Below are positions 22,827-36,100 of a stretch of 64,000 bases of DNA, one piece after another (position 1 is the stretch's first letter; each line of letters starts with the position of its first letter). The position numbers were made by a program, and so were the translations under genes. The DNA lies in assembly GCF_947179165.1 (NCBI RefSeq), contig NC_077248.1:55661732-55725731 (forward strand). The letters run 5' to 3'. The notes beneath the pieces are model-generated. The model did not search any database, was not told the DNA's origin, and worked only from the letters and a program-made list of their open reading frames with translations. Source of the DNA: Solanum dulcamara (lineage: Eukaryota; Streptophyta; Magnoliopsida; Solanales; Solanaceae).

Positions 22827-24183
22827 AGTGTCAAATGTACAAGCCACTATTTCAACAGAAATGAAAAAAATTAAGTATATATGTCTCGTTTCTCAAATAG
22901 AACAAAACATAAAGTAAATGGACGATGAGAGTTTACCGAAGAGGACAAGCTTCTACATCTAAAGCGTCCAGAATCTCGACGCGATTAAGGAGTACTAGGA
23001 GGTGTCGGACTCAGATCCTACATAAATATAGAAGTAAGGGGTGAGCACCAATAACACAGTATTCAGCAAAATGGAAACTAAACCCTAAGTAAAGTAAAGC
23101 GGAACACGAGTATTCCTGACATCCCAACCACAATCCTCCAAAACCCCCTAAAATTACCAATTTCAAATCCAAATTTTGAAGTTAAAATCAAGAATTAATC
23201 AATGAAAATCAAAGATGTAGGTTGAAAAGGACTTACCCAATAGTTTCCCATGAAAAATCCCCTTGAAATGTTCCTATACCGAGCTTAGAATGTCAAAAAT
23301 GGAGGAAAATAGCCCTAATCTCATCTTTTGGAAAAGACACTGTTCAGGCCACATGACTCTTCGTGATCGCGACCCACTTACGTCATGAACGCGAAGGTCA
23401 CGCCTTTGCTTCATCGCGATCACGGCCAGGACCTCGCGATCACGGAGGCCAAAATGATGGTGCATCGCAATCGGGCTGGGATCCTCCGCGAACGCGATGA
23501 ACATTAGAGTCACCAGTTGACAACAACCTTTTCACATAAGTCTACGAATGGACCCTCGAGATTCAATCGAAACCCCGTGAACACAAGAAAGATATGCAAC
23601 CTTACTAAATTTGATATTCCAGACTCAATGGGTCCATCGGAATTTGAAATCGAGGCCTTCTTGATCTGAAATCCGATAAGTCACAACAAAACTAGTTTCA
23701 GCACTTGTAATAACCAAAATACCCTTGGGACCTCCAAAAATTATAACAAAGTTATTTCTAGTGTTAGAATCACCTTCCAAAACCATTAGAACTATCAGAA
23801 AACTAATGTGAGCACCCAAACCCAAGATGTTGATAAAAAGTCAAATTTGTATCGAACTTTAACTCAATTTACAACTTCTGACCTAAATTCCACATTTTAA
23901 CTCTAAACCTTATTTCGACAAATCTCCTAGACCAATTTACACATTATGGAGTTGATGGAATTAACAGAATTCCATTCCAATACATAAACTTCAAATGAGT
24001 CCGAAACTCAAATTTTGACAACTTAAGCCTTTGAAACCCATTTCTCGAGAAAAACCTCAACTTTTCACAAGATTTCCAAAAACTAACTTTCAAACCCAAA
24101 AAATGTGACTCAGGGAAACTAACAGGAGGGGTAAAATGCTAATTTTATCAAAAATACCAAAAATGACCTTCAGGGTCATTACA
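22662..24183 (-). repeat. LTR B1 of gypsy family B
   Basis: Minus-oriented LTR with the left end TGTCACGATCC at 22662 and the right end GGGTCATTACA at 24183, about 1.52 kb. From about 23138 it matches LTRs B2 and B3. The left part is not present in them. Palindrome AATGACC-5nt-GGTCATT at 24162-24180. Small antisense frames here are spurious. Confidence 0.75.
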
Positions 24184-25414
24184 TCATGCATACTAAAAAC
24201 TATGTTCGTCCTCGAACATAAATCAAGGGATATACCGGAGTCTCAAAAAAATGGGGGTAAAGGGACCGCATGTCTGACTCCAACTCCCAAGTATTTCCCC
24301 CCATGGACTGATGCCGCAACTGGACCTTCATTGAAGCTATCTCCTTAGTTCTCAACTCCCTGACCTACCAGTTCAAAATAGCCACAGGCTCCTTCTCATG
24401 TGTCAAAGATGGGCTCAACAACACTGAATAATGGGAAATCATATGAGACTCATCCGGAATGTAGAGTTGTAGCATCGAGACATAAAATACTGGATGTACA
24501 GAGGATAAACTAGGTGGAAAGACAAGTCTGTAGGCCACCTCTCCCACTCGATCTAAGGTCTCAAAAGGGCCAATAAACCCAGGGTTGAGCTTGCCCTTCT
24601 TCCCGAATCTCATGAAACCTTTGAAGAACTAGAATCTCAACCATTTCTAGTCACCAACCATGAACACCAAAGGTCAAACCCGCCTATCAACATAGCTCTT
24701 TTGGCGAGCTATCAATAACCTACCCTGAGTCAGCAGAACCCACTCCATGGAATCTCAAAGCAAATTAGTGTCTAGTCTATCCACCACCACAGAATCAAAC
24801 CATCTAATGGGCGATCTACATATCCAACCATACAAGGCCACAAAAGGAGCTATATGGATGCTAAAATAATAACTGTTGTTTTAGGCGAACTCTGCCAGGG
24901 GAAAGAACTGATCCCATCAATCTCCAAAATCAATCACACATGCCCGTAGCATATCCTCAAGTACCTAAATAATCTTCTCAGACTATCCGTCTGTCTGAGG
25001 GTGGAATTCGGTACTCAGAGCCAATCGGATACCCAATCCACGCTGCACGACCTCCCAGAAGTAAGATGTGAGCAATAAGCCCCGATCCGTTATGATGAAA
25101 ATAGGAACCCTATGAAGCCTAACAATCTGAGTAATATATATCTGAGCCATCCTATTTGCCATGAAATTAAATTTAATTGGAATGAAATGAGCCGATTTGG
25201 TCAATTTGTTGGCGACAACCCAAATAGAATCAAAATCTCCCACGCTAGTGGGAAAACCTACCAAAAAATTCATCGTGATCCTCTCCCACTTTCAAGTGGG
25301 AATGGGCATCCTCTGGAACTCAACCTCATGTCTCTGGTGTTCACACTTAACCTGCTGGCATGTCAAACAGTTGGACACAATCTCGGTGATGTCCTTCTTC
25401 ATACCACACCACCA
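24184..25414 (-). pseudogene. Family B integrase fragment, copy 1
   Basis: 3' end of a gypsy pol gene. 24983-25273 reads WVVANKLTKSAHFIP, FIITDRGLLLTSYFW and STEFHPQTDG, the integrase core with TDRG and HPQTDG motifs. 24365-24613 reads GKLNPGFIGPFETLDRVGEVAYRL and HPVFYVSML, the conserved C-terminal part. Stops and frameshifts separate the pieces. Upstream pol (protease, RT, RNase H) is missing, because the region joins LTR B2 directly at about 25414. Confidence 0.8.
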
Positions 25415-27026
25415 CAAATATAATATATGCACAAGTAATAAGGGAAACAAGAGAAATATTCACATAATTTATCATATAGTCCATAATTACACAATAGATC
25501 AATACCTCGGGATCCACAAAACTTAGAAAATTACCTCTATCTTAATTCCACCATCACACTTCAACTCATGTAATTTAATTTAATCTAATGACCAAACACA
25601 ACCTAGTCCCTTCACATGGGAAAATACAAGGTCAACATACTTAACAAATATTATAATTCTACTTGCCTTAGACAAAAACACATGAACAATTCAAAATCAC
25701 TACTTTTCCTCTCCGATGATACTCCAAATCACCACAATCTAATCAAATATAGAGTCACAATCACATTTTGAATCTATTGATACCAAAATCAAGAAATTTG
25801 GGTGAGAAGTATAAAATGGACAAAAATCTCATATCTGAAATTGAACTTGGAATCTGATTAATTTTAGATTGAAATATTCTCTAAGTAATAAGGAATCTAA
25901 TGGTGAAAACCAATTCAAAAATAGAGTTAAAATGAGTTCATAAACCCAACTTTTATTAGAAATTCAGATTAGGCAAAACCCCACAAAACTTCCAATTTGA
26001 AATCCAAATTTTGAAGTTAAAATCAAGAATTAATCAATGAAAATCAAAGATGTAGGTTGAAAAAGACTTACCCAATAGTTTCCGACATAAAATCCCCTTG
26101 AAATTCATCTATACCAAGCTTAGAATGTCAAAAAGGAGGAAATTGGCCCTAATCTCATCTTTTGGAAAACACACTGTTCAGGTCCCTCGCTACCCTTTGC
26201 GATAGCGACACACTTACGTCGTGAACGTGAACGTCACACCTTCACTTTATCGTAATTGCAGCCAGGACCATGTGATTGCGGAGGCCAAAATGATGGTGCA
26301 TCTCGATCGCGGCTGGGATCCTCTGGGAGTGCTAAGAACATTGGAGGCACCAATTGACAACAACCTTTTCTCAAAGTTAAGTCAACGAATGGACCCTCGA
26401 AATTTGATCGAAACCCCGTAAACACAAGTAAGATATGCAACCCTACTAAATTTGACATTCCAGACTTAATGGGACCATCGGAATTCGAAATCGAGGCCTC
26501 CTTGATCCAAAATCCGATAAGTCACAACAAAACTAGTTCCGACATTTGAATTACCCAAAATACCCTCGGGACCTCCAAAAATTATAACGAAGATATTTCT
26601 AGCATAAGAATCACCACCCAAAACCATTGGAACTATTAGAAATCTAATCCGAGTACCCGAACCCCAAATGTTGACCCAAGTCAAACTTGAACCAAACTTT
26701 AACTCAATTTCCAACTTCGGATCTAAATTCCACATTTTAACTCCAAATCTTATTTCGACAACTCTCCTAGACCAATTTCCACATTTCGGAGTAGATGGAA
26801 TCGATGGAATTCCATTCGAAGACTCGAAACTCCAAATAACTCTGAAACTCAAATTTTGACAACTTAAGCCTTAAGATTCCATTTTTCAAGCAAAACATCA
26901 ACTTTTTACAAGATTTCCAAAAACTAACTTTCAAACCCAAACAAAAGTGACTCGGGGAAACTAACGGGTGGGGTAAAATGCTAATTTTATCAAAAAATGC
27001 CAAAAATGACCTTCAAGGTCATTACA
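25415..27026 (-). repeat. LTR B2 of gypsy family B, left end missing
   Basis: Matches LTR B3 along its length and LTR B1 from about 25975. Right end GGTCATTACA at 27026 with palindrome at 27005-27023. The left edge is a deletion junction with integrase sequence, identical in the next copy. Confidence 0.75.
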
Positions 27027-28259
27027 CTATCCACTACTAAAAACTATGTTCGTCCTTGAATATAAAGCAAGGGACATACCTAGAATCTCAAAAAGATGGG
27101 GGTAACAGGCCTGTGTGTCTGAATCTAACTCCCAAGTAGCCTCCCCATTGTACCGATGCCACAACTGGACATTTACCAAAACTATCTCCTTAGTTCTTAA
27201 CTTCCTGAACTGCCTGTCCAAAATAGCCATAGGCTCCTCCTCATATGTCAAATCTGGGCTCAACTCCACTAAATCATGGGAAATCCATGAGACTCATTCG
27301 GAATATAGCCCCGTAGCATCGAGACATGAAATACTAGATGAACAGAGGATAGACTAGGTGGAAAGGCAAGTCTGTAGTACACCTCTTCCACTCGATATAA
27401 GATCTTAAAAGGGACAGAAACCTAGGACTGAGCTTTACTTTCTTCCTGAGTCTCATGACACCCTTCAAGAGTGAGACTCTCAACAATACCTAATCACCAA
27501 CTATGAACACCTAAGGTCGAACCTGCCTGTCAGCATATCTCTTCTGGCGAGCTGTCAATAACGTACCCAAAATTAGCAGAACTCGTTCTATGGCATCTCG
27601 AAGCAAATCGGTGTCTAGGCTATCTATCGCCACAGAATCAAACCATCCATTGGGAGACCTACATCTCCGGCCAAACAAGGCCTTAAAAAGAGCCATTTGG
27701 ATGCTGAAATGATAACTGTTGTTGTAGGCGAACTCCGCCAGGGGCAAGTACTGATCCCACCAAGCACCAAAATCAATCACACATGCCCGTACTATATCCT
27801 CAAGTACCTAAATAGTCCTCTCAGAGTGTCTATCCGTCTGAAGGTAGAATGCAGTATTCAGATCTAATCAGTTACCTAATCCACGCTGTATGGCCTTCCA
27901 AAAGTGAGATGTGAACAATGAGCCTTGATCCAATATGATGGAAATAGAAATCCCATGAAACCTAATAATCTGACTAATATAGAGCTGAGCCAAACTACCC
28001 GCCGTGTGAAATTAACCTTAATTGGAATGAAATGAGCCAATTTGTTCAATTAGTTGACCAAAACCCAAATGGAATCAAAACCTCCCATGGTAGTGGGCAA
28101 ACAAACCACATAATCCATCATGATCCTCTCCCATTTTCAAGTGGGAATTGGCATCCTCTGAAACTCGCCCTCGGGTCTCTAGAGTTCACACTTAACCTGC
28201 TGGCATGTCAGACACTTGGACACAAACTCAACGATGTCCTTCTTCATACCACACTACCA
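27027..28259 (-). pseudogene. Family B integrase fragment, copy 2
   Basis: Duplicate of 24184-25414. 27511-27780 reads WWDQYLPLAEFAYNNSYH and LFGRRCRSP, the integrase part after the core (W-D-x-x-L-P-x-x-E-F-A-Y-N). 27027-27269 carries TYEEEPMAILDRQFRKLR, the tail. It ends at the same junction with LTR sequence as copy 1, so the deletion came before the tandem duplication. Confidence 0.78.
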
Positions 28260-29844
28260 CAAATATAATATATGTACAAGTAATAAGTGATACAGGATAA
28301 ATATTCACATAAGATGTCATATAGCCCACAATCACACAATAGATTAATACCTCATGATCCACAAAAATTAGACAATTACCTCTATCCGAATTCCACTATC
28401 ACATTTCAGCTAATGTAATTTAATTCAATCTAATAACCCAACACACCCTAGTCCCCTCAAATGGAAAAATACAAGGTTCAATATATTTAACAAAGGTTAG
28501 AATTTAACTTGCCTTAGCTAAAAGGTCACGAACAATCCGTAATCACATCTTTTCCTCTCCGACAATACTTCAAATAAACATAATCTAATTAAATATATAC
28601 TGACAACCACATTTCGAATCTATAGACACTAAAATCAAGAAGTTTTGGGTGAAAAGTATAAAATGGTCAAAAATCTCATATCTAAAATTGAACTCAGAAT
28701 CTGATTATTTTAGATGAAAACAATATCCATCTAATAAGGAATCTAATGGTGAAAACTAATTCAAAAATGGAGTTAAAATGAGTTCATAAACCCAACTTTT
28801 GTTAGAATTTCGGATTAGGAACCCCCCCCCAAAAAAAATTAAAAAACTCTAATTTGAAACCCAAATTTTGTAGTTAAAATCACGAATTATTCAATGAAAA
28901 CCAAAGATATAGGTTGAAAAGGACTTAACCAATAGTTTCCCATCAAAATACCCCATGAAATTTGCATGTACCGAGCTTAGAATATCAAAAATAGAGGAAA
29001 TTGGCTCTAATCTCATCTTTTGGAAAAGACACTGTTCAGGCCCCCGTGACCTTTCGCGATCGCACCCACTTATGTCATGAATGCGAAGGTCACGCCTTCA
29101 CTTCATTGCGATTGCGGATGCAAAAATAATGGTGCATCATGATTGCAACAGGGATCCTTTGTGAACGCGAAGAACACTATAGGCACCAGTTGACAACAAC
29201 CTTTTCCCAAGGCTAAGTCTCCGAATGGACCCTCGGGATTCGATCAGAACCCCATGAATACAAGCCAAATATGAAACCCTACTAAATTCGACATTCTGGA
29301 CTCAATGAGACCATCAAAATTTAAAATGGAGGCCTCCTTGATTCGAAATCCGAAAAGTCACAACAAAAGTAGTTTCAACACTTGAAATACCTAAAATACC
29401 CTCGGGACCTTCAAAAATTAACGAAGTCATTTATAGCGTAAAAATTACCTCCCGAAAGCATTGGAACTATCAGAAATCTAATCCGAGCACAAAAACCCCA
29501 AATGTTGATCAAAGTCAAACTTGAACCAAACTTTAACTCAATTTCCAACTTCGAACCTAAATTCCATGCTTTAACTCATAATGTGATTCCGGAAACTCTC
29601 CTAGACTAATTTCCATATTTCGGAGCTGATGGAACAATGGAATTCCATTCCAATACTTGAAACTCCAAATAACTCCGAAACTCAAATTTTGACAACTTAA
29701 GCCTTTAAAATCCATTTTCAAGCAAAACCTCAACTTTTTACAAGATTTCCAAAAACAAATTTTCAAACCAAACAAAAGTGACTTGGGAAAACTAACAGGA
29801 GGGGTAAAATGCTAATTTTATTGAAAATCCCAAAAATAACATTT
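28260..29844 (-). repeat. LTR B3 of gypsy family B, interrupted by LINE 2
   Basis: Matches LTR B2. LINE 2 inserted about 10 bp before its right end, and the remainder is at 41086-41097. The last ten bases before the LINE (AATAACATTT, 29835-29844) are the left target-site duplication. Confidence 0.78.
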
Positions 29845-29856
29845 TTTTTTTTTTTT

Positions 29857-30150
29857 ACGGGAACAGACCCTACACGAGGCTCCCACCTCTCGTGCACAGT
29901 CAGGGGTTGAGCAACACCCCCAAGCCTTAACATAAATAACAAAAGTAAAAATACAAGGAGGGGGACATAAACCTTACCTCCGATCCTATGGTGGTTCTTA
30001 AGTCAGCTAACCTATTAAGGTCGGCTAACTCATCCCCGAAACAAATAAGGGCTAACTATAACTAGAAAGCAGTAAACCTGTGAGAGGACTCCTCCCGGTA
30101 CAATTCAACTATGAAAGCATAAATGAGGGAGACTCTCCCCTTCCATGAGA
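29857..30150 (-). other. LINE 2 3' UTR with conserved stem-loop
   Basis: Aligns with the LINE 1 3' UTR (for example the shared GGAGGAGTCCTCTC region and the ATTTATGCTTTC region). The stem CACGAG (29873-29878) and CTCGTG (29889-29894) and its 10-nt loop are the same as in LINE 1 and lie 16 bp from the tail. Confidence 0.7.
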
Positions 30151-33104
30151 AAAAGGAAAGTAACCTACACTAGTCCTATTCCAACTATGCTACGTACCAG
30201 ACATAGCTACATTGAAGAAGAACAAGTATACGAAACTTCTATCTCGCATGGGGTGGGAAATTCTTTTCATCTTTGCTCTTTTTAGTTTTGTCGTACCAAG
30301 TAAATCCAGGTGAAGTGTGCCTTTTTATCAGTATCATGATTACCAGCTAAGGAGGCTGAAAGGAGAGGAAGTATATGGAGCTATAGTAGCCAACAGCCTT
30401 GGAATTGTTGATCCAAGTGTATGGTTGCTGCAGACCTGCACCTGCACAAGCAGACAAAACCTGAAACATACACAAGCAACCAAATCTGGAGGCTGCTGTA
30501 CCAGGTACTATTGTTTTCTCATTGTGGGCTGCATATGGGATGGCTGCAGATTTGTTTCTTGTCTGCTGCAGGTTGATGAAGTTGTTGCTGGGGTGTGTTG
30601 ATAATGGAAAGTGTGGATGGCAAGCTGAGAGTGCTGCTCCATAGCAGCCCCAGGTTACTGCAACCCTTTTAGCATTTCCAAGAAGAGTCTGCCAGTTTGT
30701 ATGTGTGGATGTTGTCTCCCTTTTTCTGAGACTTTGTGTACCTGCATCAACAATTAACCAAAGAGACAAACAAGTATGGGAGCTGTGAGGGCTGTTGCAA
30801 TCCTGTAGGCAGCTTCTTGTTGCCTCCAAAGGAGAGTTGAAGCTCCTTTGAAGGTACCTTATGTGCCAACCAGGATGGGCTTTGAGTACAAGGTTGTCTC
30901 CCTCTGCTTGACTCTTTGTGGACCTGTACATAGCTTCTTGTTGCCTCCAAAAAGAGAGTGATCAGCTCCTTTGAAGTGTTCAGCTCATTAAAGTACCTGC
31001 ACATGTCCACAAAAACAATACAACATGCTAACAAGAATTGTAGATTGTCCTTCTGAGCTGCAGGGTGAAGTTGTTGGAGTTGTTGGAGTTGTTGGATACT
31101 GCTGCTGGGGCTGTTGTTGTGGAAGAAGAAGGACTGAATCACAATGCTGGTGATGCATCCCTGGCTTAGAAGTTTGACTGAAGGTGGCTTGCACTTTGGA
31201 AGGGTCCATTGTTGCTGTTTGATTTGCCTGTGTACAGCTTCTTCTTTCCTTCTTAGCTGATGTGTTCGACTGCTTGTTGTTGCAGGCCCTCCAACTGTGG
31301 ATTGATATTTTGCATGTGTACAAGTTCCTGCACAGTCAAGAAGTAGAAGGAAAGGAAAGAAAAAGAAAAAGGCTACTCTAATCCTAGGTAGGAAATAGCC
31401 AAACAGACATCAGGATGGTCCTTGTGCAGTGGTCTTGGAGATTATAATTGATGTGATGGTTGTATCTGTGATGTCTTCTATGTAGTTGTTGTCAATGCAT
31501 GTTGATGAATCAATCCAGCAACCTGCACCAATACAACAAACAACCAAAAACAAAAAAGAATTTGCACCAGCTAGCAAAAAGGAAAGGCCCTCCAAGAGTG
31601 CTTTGTAGTCTGTCAGAATTTTCAACGACGCTCGGCTAATGTCTCCAATTATCCGATTGAGTTGAAACTTCTTGAGATATGTCCAAACAGCCCTTTCTTT
31701 AGTTCTGCAAGGTTTGGAGATTTTTTGCCCAAGTTGGAAGAAAAGCCCTCTCTTTAGGCTTAAGACAGCTGAAATTTTCAATGTCGCTCGCCTAACGCCT
31801 CCAATTATCCGTTTGGGCTGAAACTTCTTGGGCCTTGTCAATACATTATTTTCTGAACCCCTGCAAAGATTGGATCCATTTGGACAGGTCCTCATGCTGC
31901 ATCTCACCCTGCACATGCTGCCCTGCTGAAGCTTAGATGTTGCAGGGTGGTAGGAAGTTTTATTTGTGCTTTTCTCTATGTATTTGTTGTTAAAGGATGT
32001 TGATATATCACTCCAGGCACCTGAAATAATACAACAACCAAAAACAAACAAAACAAGGCTTGCACAAACTAGCAAAAAGGAAGAGACCTTAGTAAGAGCT
32101 TTGGAGACTATTAACTTTTTCCAAGTCGCTCGACTAACGTCTCCAATTATCCGTTTGACCTGAAACTTCATGATGTTTGCATATATGGCCTTTTCTTTAT
32201 CCCTGAAAATTTTGAAGGCTTGAATCCCAAGCTGGAGCTTCCAATTACCAAGTTTCTCTCTCTTTAGGCTTAAGACTGCTGATTTTTTCAAGGTCGCTTG
32301 CCTAACGTCTACAATTATCCTTTTGAGCTGAAACTTGTTGAGCTTTTCCAACTTATTATATGATGCAGTCCTGCAAAGTTTGGAGGTGTTTGGACATGTC
32401 CTCTTGGTACAAATCTGACCCTGCTGTATTTTGGTCATAGTCTGCTGTAGGTTCTTGGTTATCACCATGTTCTGTTGTATATTGCTGTATGGGATGTAGC
32501 TCTGGTGTTTAAGAGATGGTGCCTTGCAGTTTGGAATGTTCCATTGCTGATGTATTATGTGCCTGCACACCAAGAAATAACCACACAAGGAATTCCAAGT
32601 ATCTTGGATATAATTGGGCTGATGCAAGTAATAAAGGGTGGAATCTGGCATGTTTGAATTGTTGTTGAGGGCTGGTGAGTCTCTTGCATGTCTAGCATTT
32701 GTCTCCCTTTGTTTGGATCTCTGTGGACCTGTACAAACAAGTAGCCAAAGACCCACACAAATGTGGGGGAAGTATAGGCTGCTGCACACCTGTAGCCAGC
32801 TAGTGGAATTGTTCAGTTGTATGTTGTTGCAAGCTATCTTCAGGAGGAGATCATTACTCATGATCAGCTCCTTAGGGTACCTGCACCTACATACAAAAAC
32901 AAAGACAAAGCAAAGAAAAGAAAAGAAGAAAGGTTCTATTCTAATCCTAACCTGTAAAAGAAGATTGGTTATTTTAAGAAGGCATAAGCCAAGGGAGGTG
33001 TTCCCTTTTACCATGGTCCTAACTATAGAACCTTCAAATTGATTATTACTATACATATCAATAAGTAATTTGAATAGTAAGTTGGACCAAGGAGGCTGAC
33101 AAGG
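30151..33104 (-). other. Extra segment between LINE 2 ORF2 and its 3' UTR
   Basis: About 2.95 kb with no counterpart in LINE 1, where ORF2 runs straight into the 3' UTR. It is less AT-rich than the surrounding LTRs and is built of related cassettes. One block of about 500 bp is present twice (31475-31977 and 31978-32480). A shorter block carrying CAGGTMCACARAG and GGGAGACAA appears near 30700-30790, 30885-30930 and 32690-32790. On the minus strand many blocks begin with a pyrimidine-rich stretch ending in CAG followed by GT. Possible origins are captured host sequence, with or without introns, or growth of a LINE-internal tandem repeat. No host gene was recognised. Confidence 0.7.
31410..33056 (-). 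other. 548-codon frame across the LINE 2 repeat array, no known domain
   Basis: Open for 1.6 kb. It contains four in-frame copies of a basic motif of the form KFQxKRIIGDVRRATLK (DNA at 31617-31690, 31773-31845, 32111-32180 and 32282-32345). It also has two hydrophobic stretches (FLLVCASLVLFVFGCCII and FLLAGANSFLFLVVCC) that arise from the pyrimidine-rich sequence. The start (plus 33056) lies 49 bp beyond the ORF2 stop. The frame could be a by-product of repeats of near 500 bp that keep one frame open, or a captured coding exon. I do not recognise the motif. Smaller frames at 30347-30931, 30747-31142 and 30988-31323 are less convincing. Confidence 0.35.
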
Positions 33105-36100
33105 TCATGGTGGCTTCTTGATTCTCTTAAGCCTTCTTCTTCTGAAGTTGGCCATTTCCAGTTTGTCAAGCTCAAAGTAAGCTCTTGCCTCTTTGGGAAG
33201 CTCTTGTTTATTGAGATATATCTATGGAGTAGTGCATTTGTGGCTATGTTTGGACAAAACATCAGCTGTAAAATTGCCTTCTCTGTAAGTGTGGCTGCAT
33301 TTGAAAACCTGGAATTGATGACTGATGTCCTGCAGCTGTTGGAGTTGTGTTCTGACAGTCCATGGTGGTTGAGCTAGGTGTTTTATCCATCTGATTACTA
33401 GCTCAGAGTCCACTTCAAGGATCACTTTAGCATATCCTAATTGGAGACACCAAGTCAAACCAAAGATGGCTGCCAATATTTCAGATTGGTTGTTTGTACC
33501 TTCTCCAAAAGGGGTTGAGAAAGCAAAGAGAAGATCTCCTTGATTGTTCCTTAGCAATCCTCCCCCTCCTATTTTTCCAGGGTTGTGAAGTGCACTACCA
33601 TCAGTGTTCAGCTTCACCATGTGAGCTGAAGGTTTCCTCCAGTAGACAGTACTAACATTAACTTCATTAGTACATTTTTCCACAAGAAGGACCAGTTCCT
33701 TCCATCTATTTGGCCAGCTGATATAGGAGTAGGTAGTGCTTAGAAGGTTGAAGTTATCCTTGAAGACTGAGTAGATCACTCTTGTAATATTGGACTGCTT
33801 CCCTCCATATTTGATGGCACATCTATTTTTCCATAGGTTCCAACATATGAAGATTGGAGTTGCTTGTAGGATAAGTTTATGGACCTCATTACTGTAATTA
33901 CTGGACCACCACCTCATCATCAGGTTTCTAAGGGGTGTGTATTCTTTACTAATACCCAGAGAGTCAGAAAATACACTCCAAACCTTCCTGGCAAAGTTTC
34001 CAGAAACAAATATATGGTCAATGGTATCCAAACCAGCTCTATGGCAACAGTAACATTGGGCTGGGGCTTCTCCAAAGCTGATAAGTTTTTCATTAGTAGG
34101 TAGTTTCCCTCTAAGTGCTCTCCAGAGTAGGAAGGAACACTTAAAAGGAATGTGTTTGTGCCATGTTTGAGAGTTAATTCTTGTCTTACTCCTTTTGTCC
34201 CTGATAAGTTCCCAGGCAGAAGAACAACTAAATTCCCCACTGCTATTAGGCTTCCAAGAGGCCTGATCAAGTTTGTGGGGCTTGTAGTTGATGTTACTTG
34301 CCAGGATGCTAGGTACAAACTGAGGAGGAGCTTTCTGAGAGACCAGTTCTGCATTCCATTGACCATTAATCATGAAAGAAGACACCTTAGTATTGTTCTG
34401 TCTACTATTGGCTGACCTGAAATTAGCTAAGGGGCCAACTCCCAACCAATTATCCCACCAAAAGAGGCAAGAACCAGATTGTATCTGCCATTGGATATGA
34501 GGCTCAACATTGTGCTTGTTCTTCATGAGGTGCTTCCATATTAGAGACTGTCCTGTGTGCCATTTTTTGGTTATAGGATTTGACCTCTGACAGTACTTAG
34601 CTTTGAGGAACTCACTCCATAAGGAATTCTTAGTTCTGAATATCCACCATTGTTTGTATTGGAAAGACTTGGCAACATCTGATATTAGTCTCACTCCAAT
34701 ACCACCCTCTTCATAGGGATAACTCAGATTCTTCCAAGAAGACCAATGATATTTCCTCCTTTCATTCTTCCACCCCCAGAAGAAATTGGCTGTGATGCTT
34801 TGAATTTGCTTGATAGTGGTTGCAGGAGGGGAACTAGCAGATAACAAGTGAATAGGAAGTGCTTGGATGACATGCTTAATCAAAGTAACTCTTCCTCCAT
34901 AACTAATTAATTTTGCCTGCCATCCAGCTATCCTAGCCACAACTTTAGCTATAAGCTCAGAATAATAGATGATCCTCTGTCTACCAATGTAAAGAGGACA
35001 CCCCAGATATGTGATAGGGCTGTTCTTTTGCTTGAAGCCTGTAACTTTCTTGATTCTTCTAACAGTAGAGTTGATGGCATTTGAGGGTACCATGAAGTTA
35101 CTCTTTTCTCTGTTGATCAATTGGCCTGAAGCATGCTCATAGGTATGTAGTGTCTCCATGATAAGTTTCAAGGTATGAGATCTTCCAGATGAGAATATGA
35201 TGATGTCATCTGCAAAACTGAGATGATTAATTTGAGGGCCCTTTTTAGCCATCAGGAAACCATGATATTGGGGGTGTTGATGAAGGTTGTTCATAAGCCT
35301 CGAGAGGACTTCAGCACCTATGATAAACAAAGCTGGTGATAATGGATCCCCTTGTTTAAGGCCTCTTGTGGAATGAAAGAATCCATGCCTTGAACCATTA
35401 ATAATGATGGAATACCAATTATCAGCCATAATTCTCCATACCATATCAATGAAACCTTCTTCAAATCCCATTTTCCTCAAAACTAGACAAGTATAGGACC
35501 AAGATACCCTATCATAGGCTTTAGCCATGTCAAGTTTGATAACTACATTGCCTCCTACATTTGGCTTCTTGATCTGGTGTATAATCTCTTGGGCTAGCAT
35601 AATATTTTCAGAAATGTTCCTGCCTTTGACAAATCCAGATTGGTTAAGGGAAATGAGGTTGGGTAGGATAGGTGCCAGTCTAAGGGAAATGAGTTTGGAG
35701 ATGATTTTGTTTGTGAAGTTGCTAAGGCTAATTGGTCTATACTCAGAGAGCTTGTTAGGATGGTGTACTTTTGGGAGCAGCACCAAACAAGAATGAGTAA
35801 AGTATTTAGGCATAGCTTGTCCACAGAAGAAAGATAGAATCACTTTAAGGAGGTCCTCTTTTATGATGTTCCAACATGCTTGGAAGAACTTGCCATTTAT
35901 TCCATCAGGTCCAGCAGCTGAGTTGGGATTCATTAAAAACACTACAGTTCTCAACTCCTCCATTGTAGGGATAGCTTTCAGGTTTCTGTTATGCTCATCA
36001 GTGACCATCCTGGGAATACATTGGAGGGTATGCTCCTGAATTTGTGTCTCCTCACCAGTGAAAATGGCTTGGAAGTGTTCACATGCAGCTTTGGCTATGT

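Noticed and set aside
30347..30931. 194-residue secreted or membrane protein gene
   Set aside because: Frame spans repeat cassettes and acceptor-like sites, with no domain. Kept only as part of the LINE 2 extra segment.
33023..33262. Independent 79-residue gene
   Set aside because: Out-of-frame reading of the LINE 2 ORF2 C-terminal tail.
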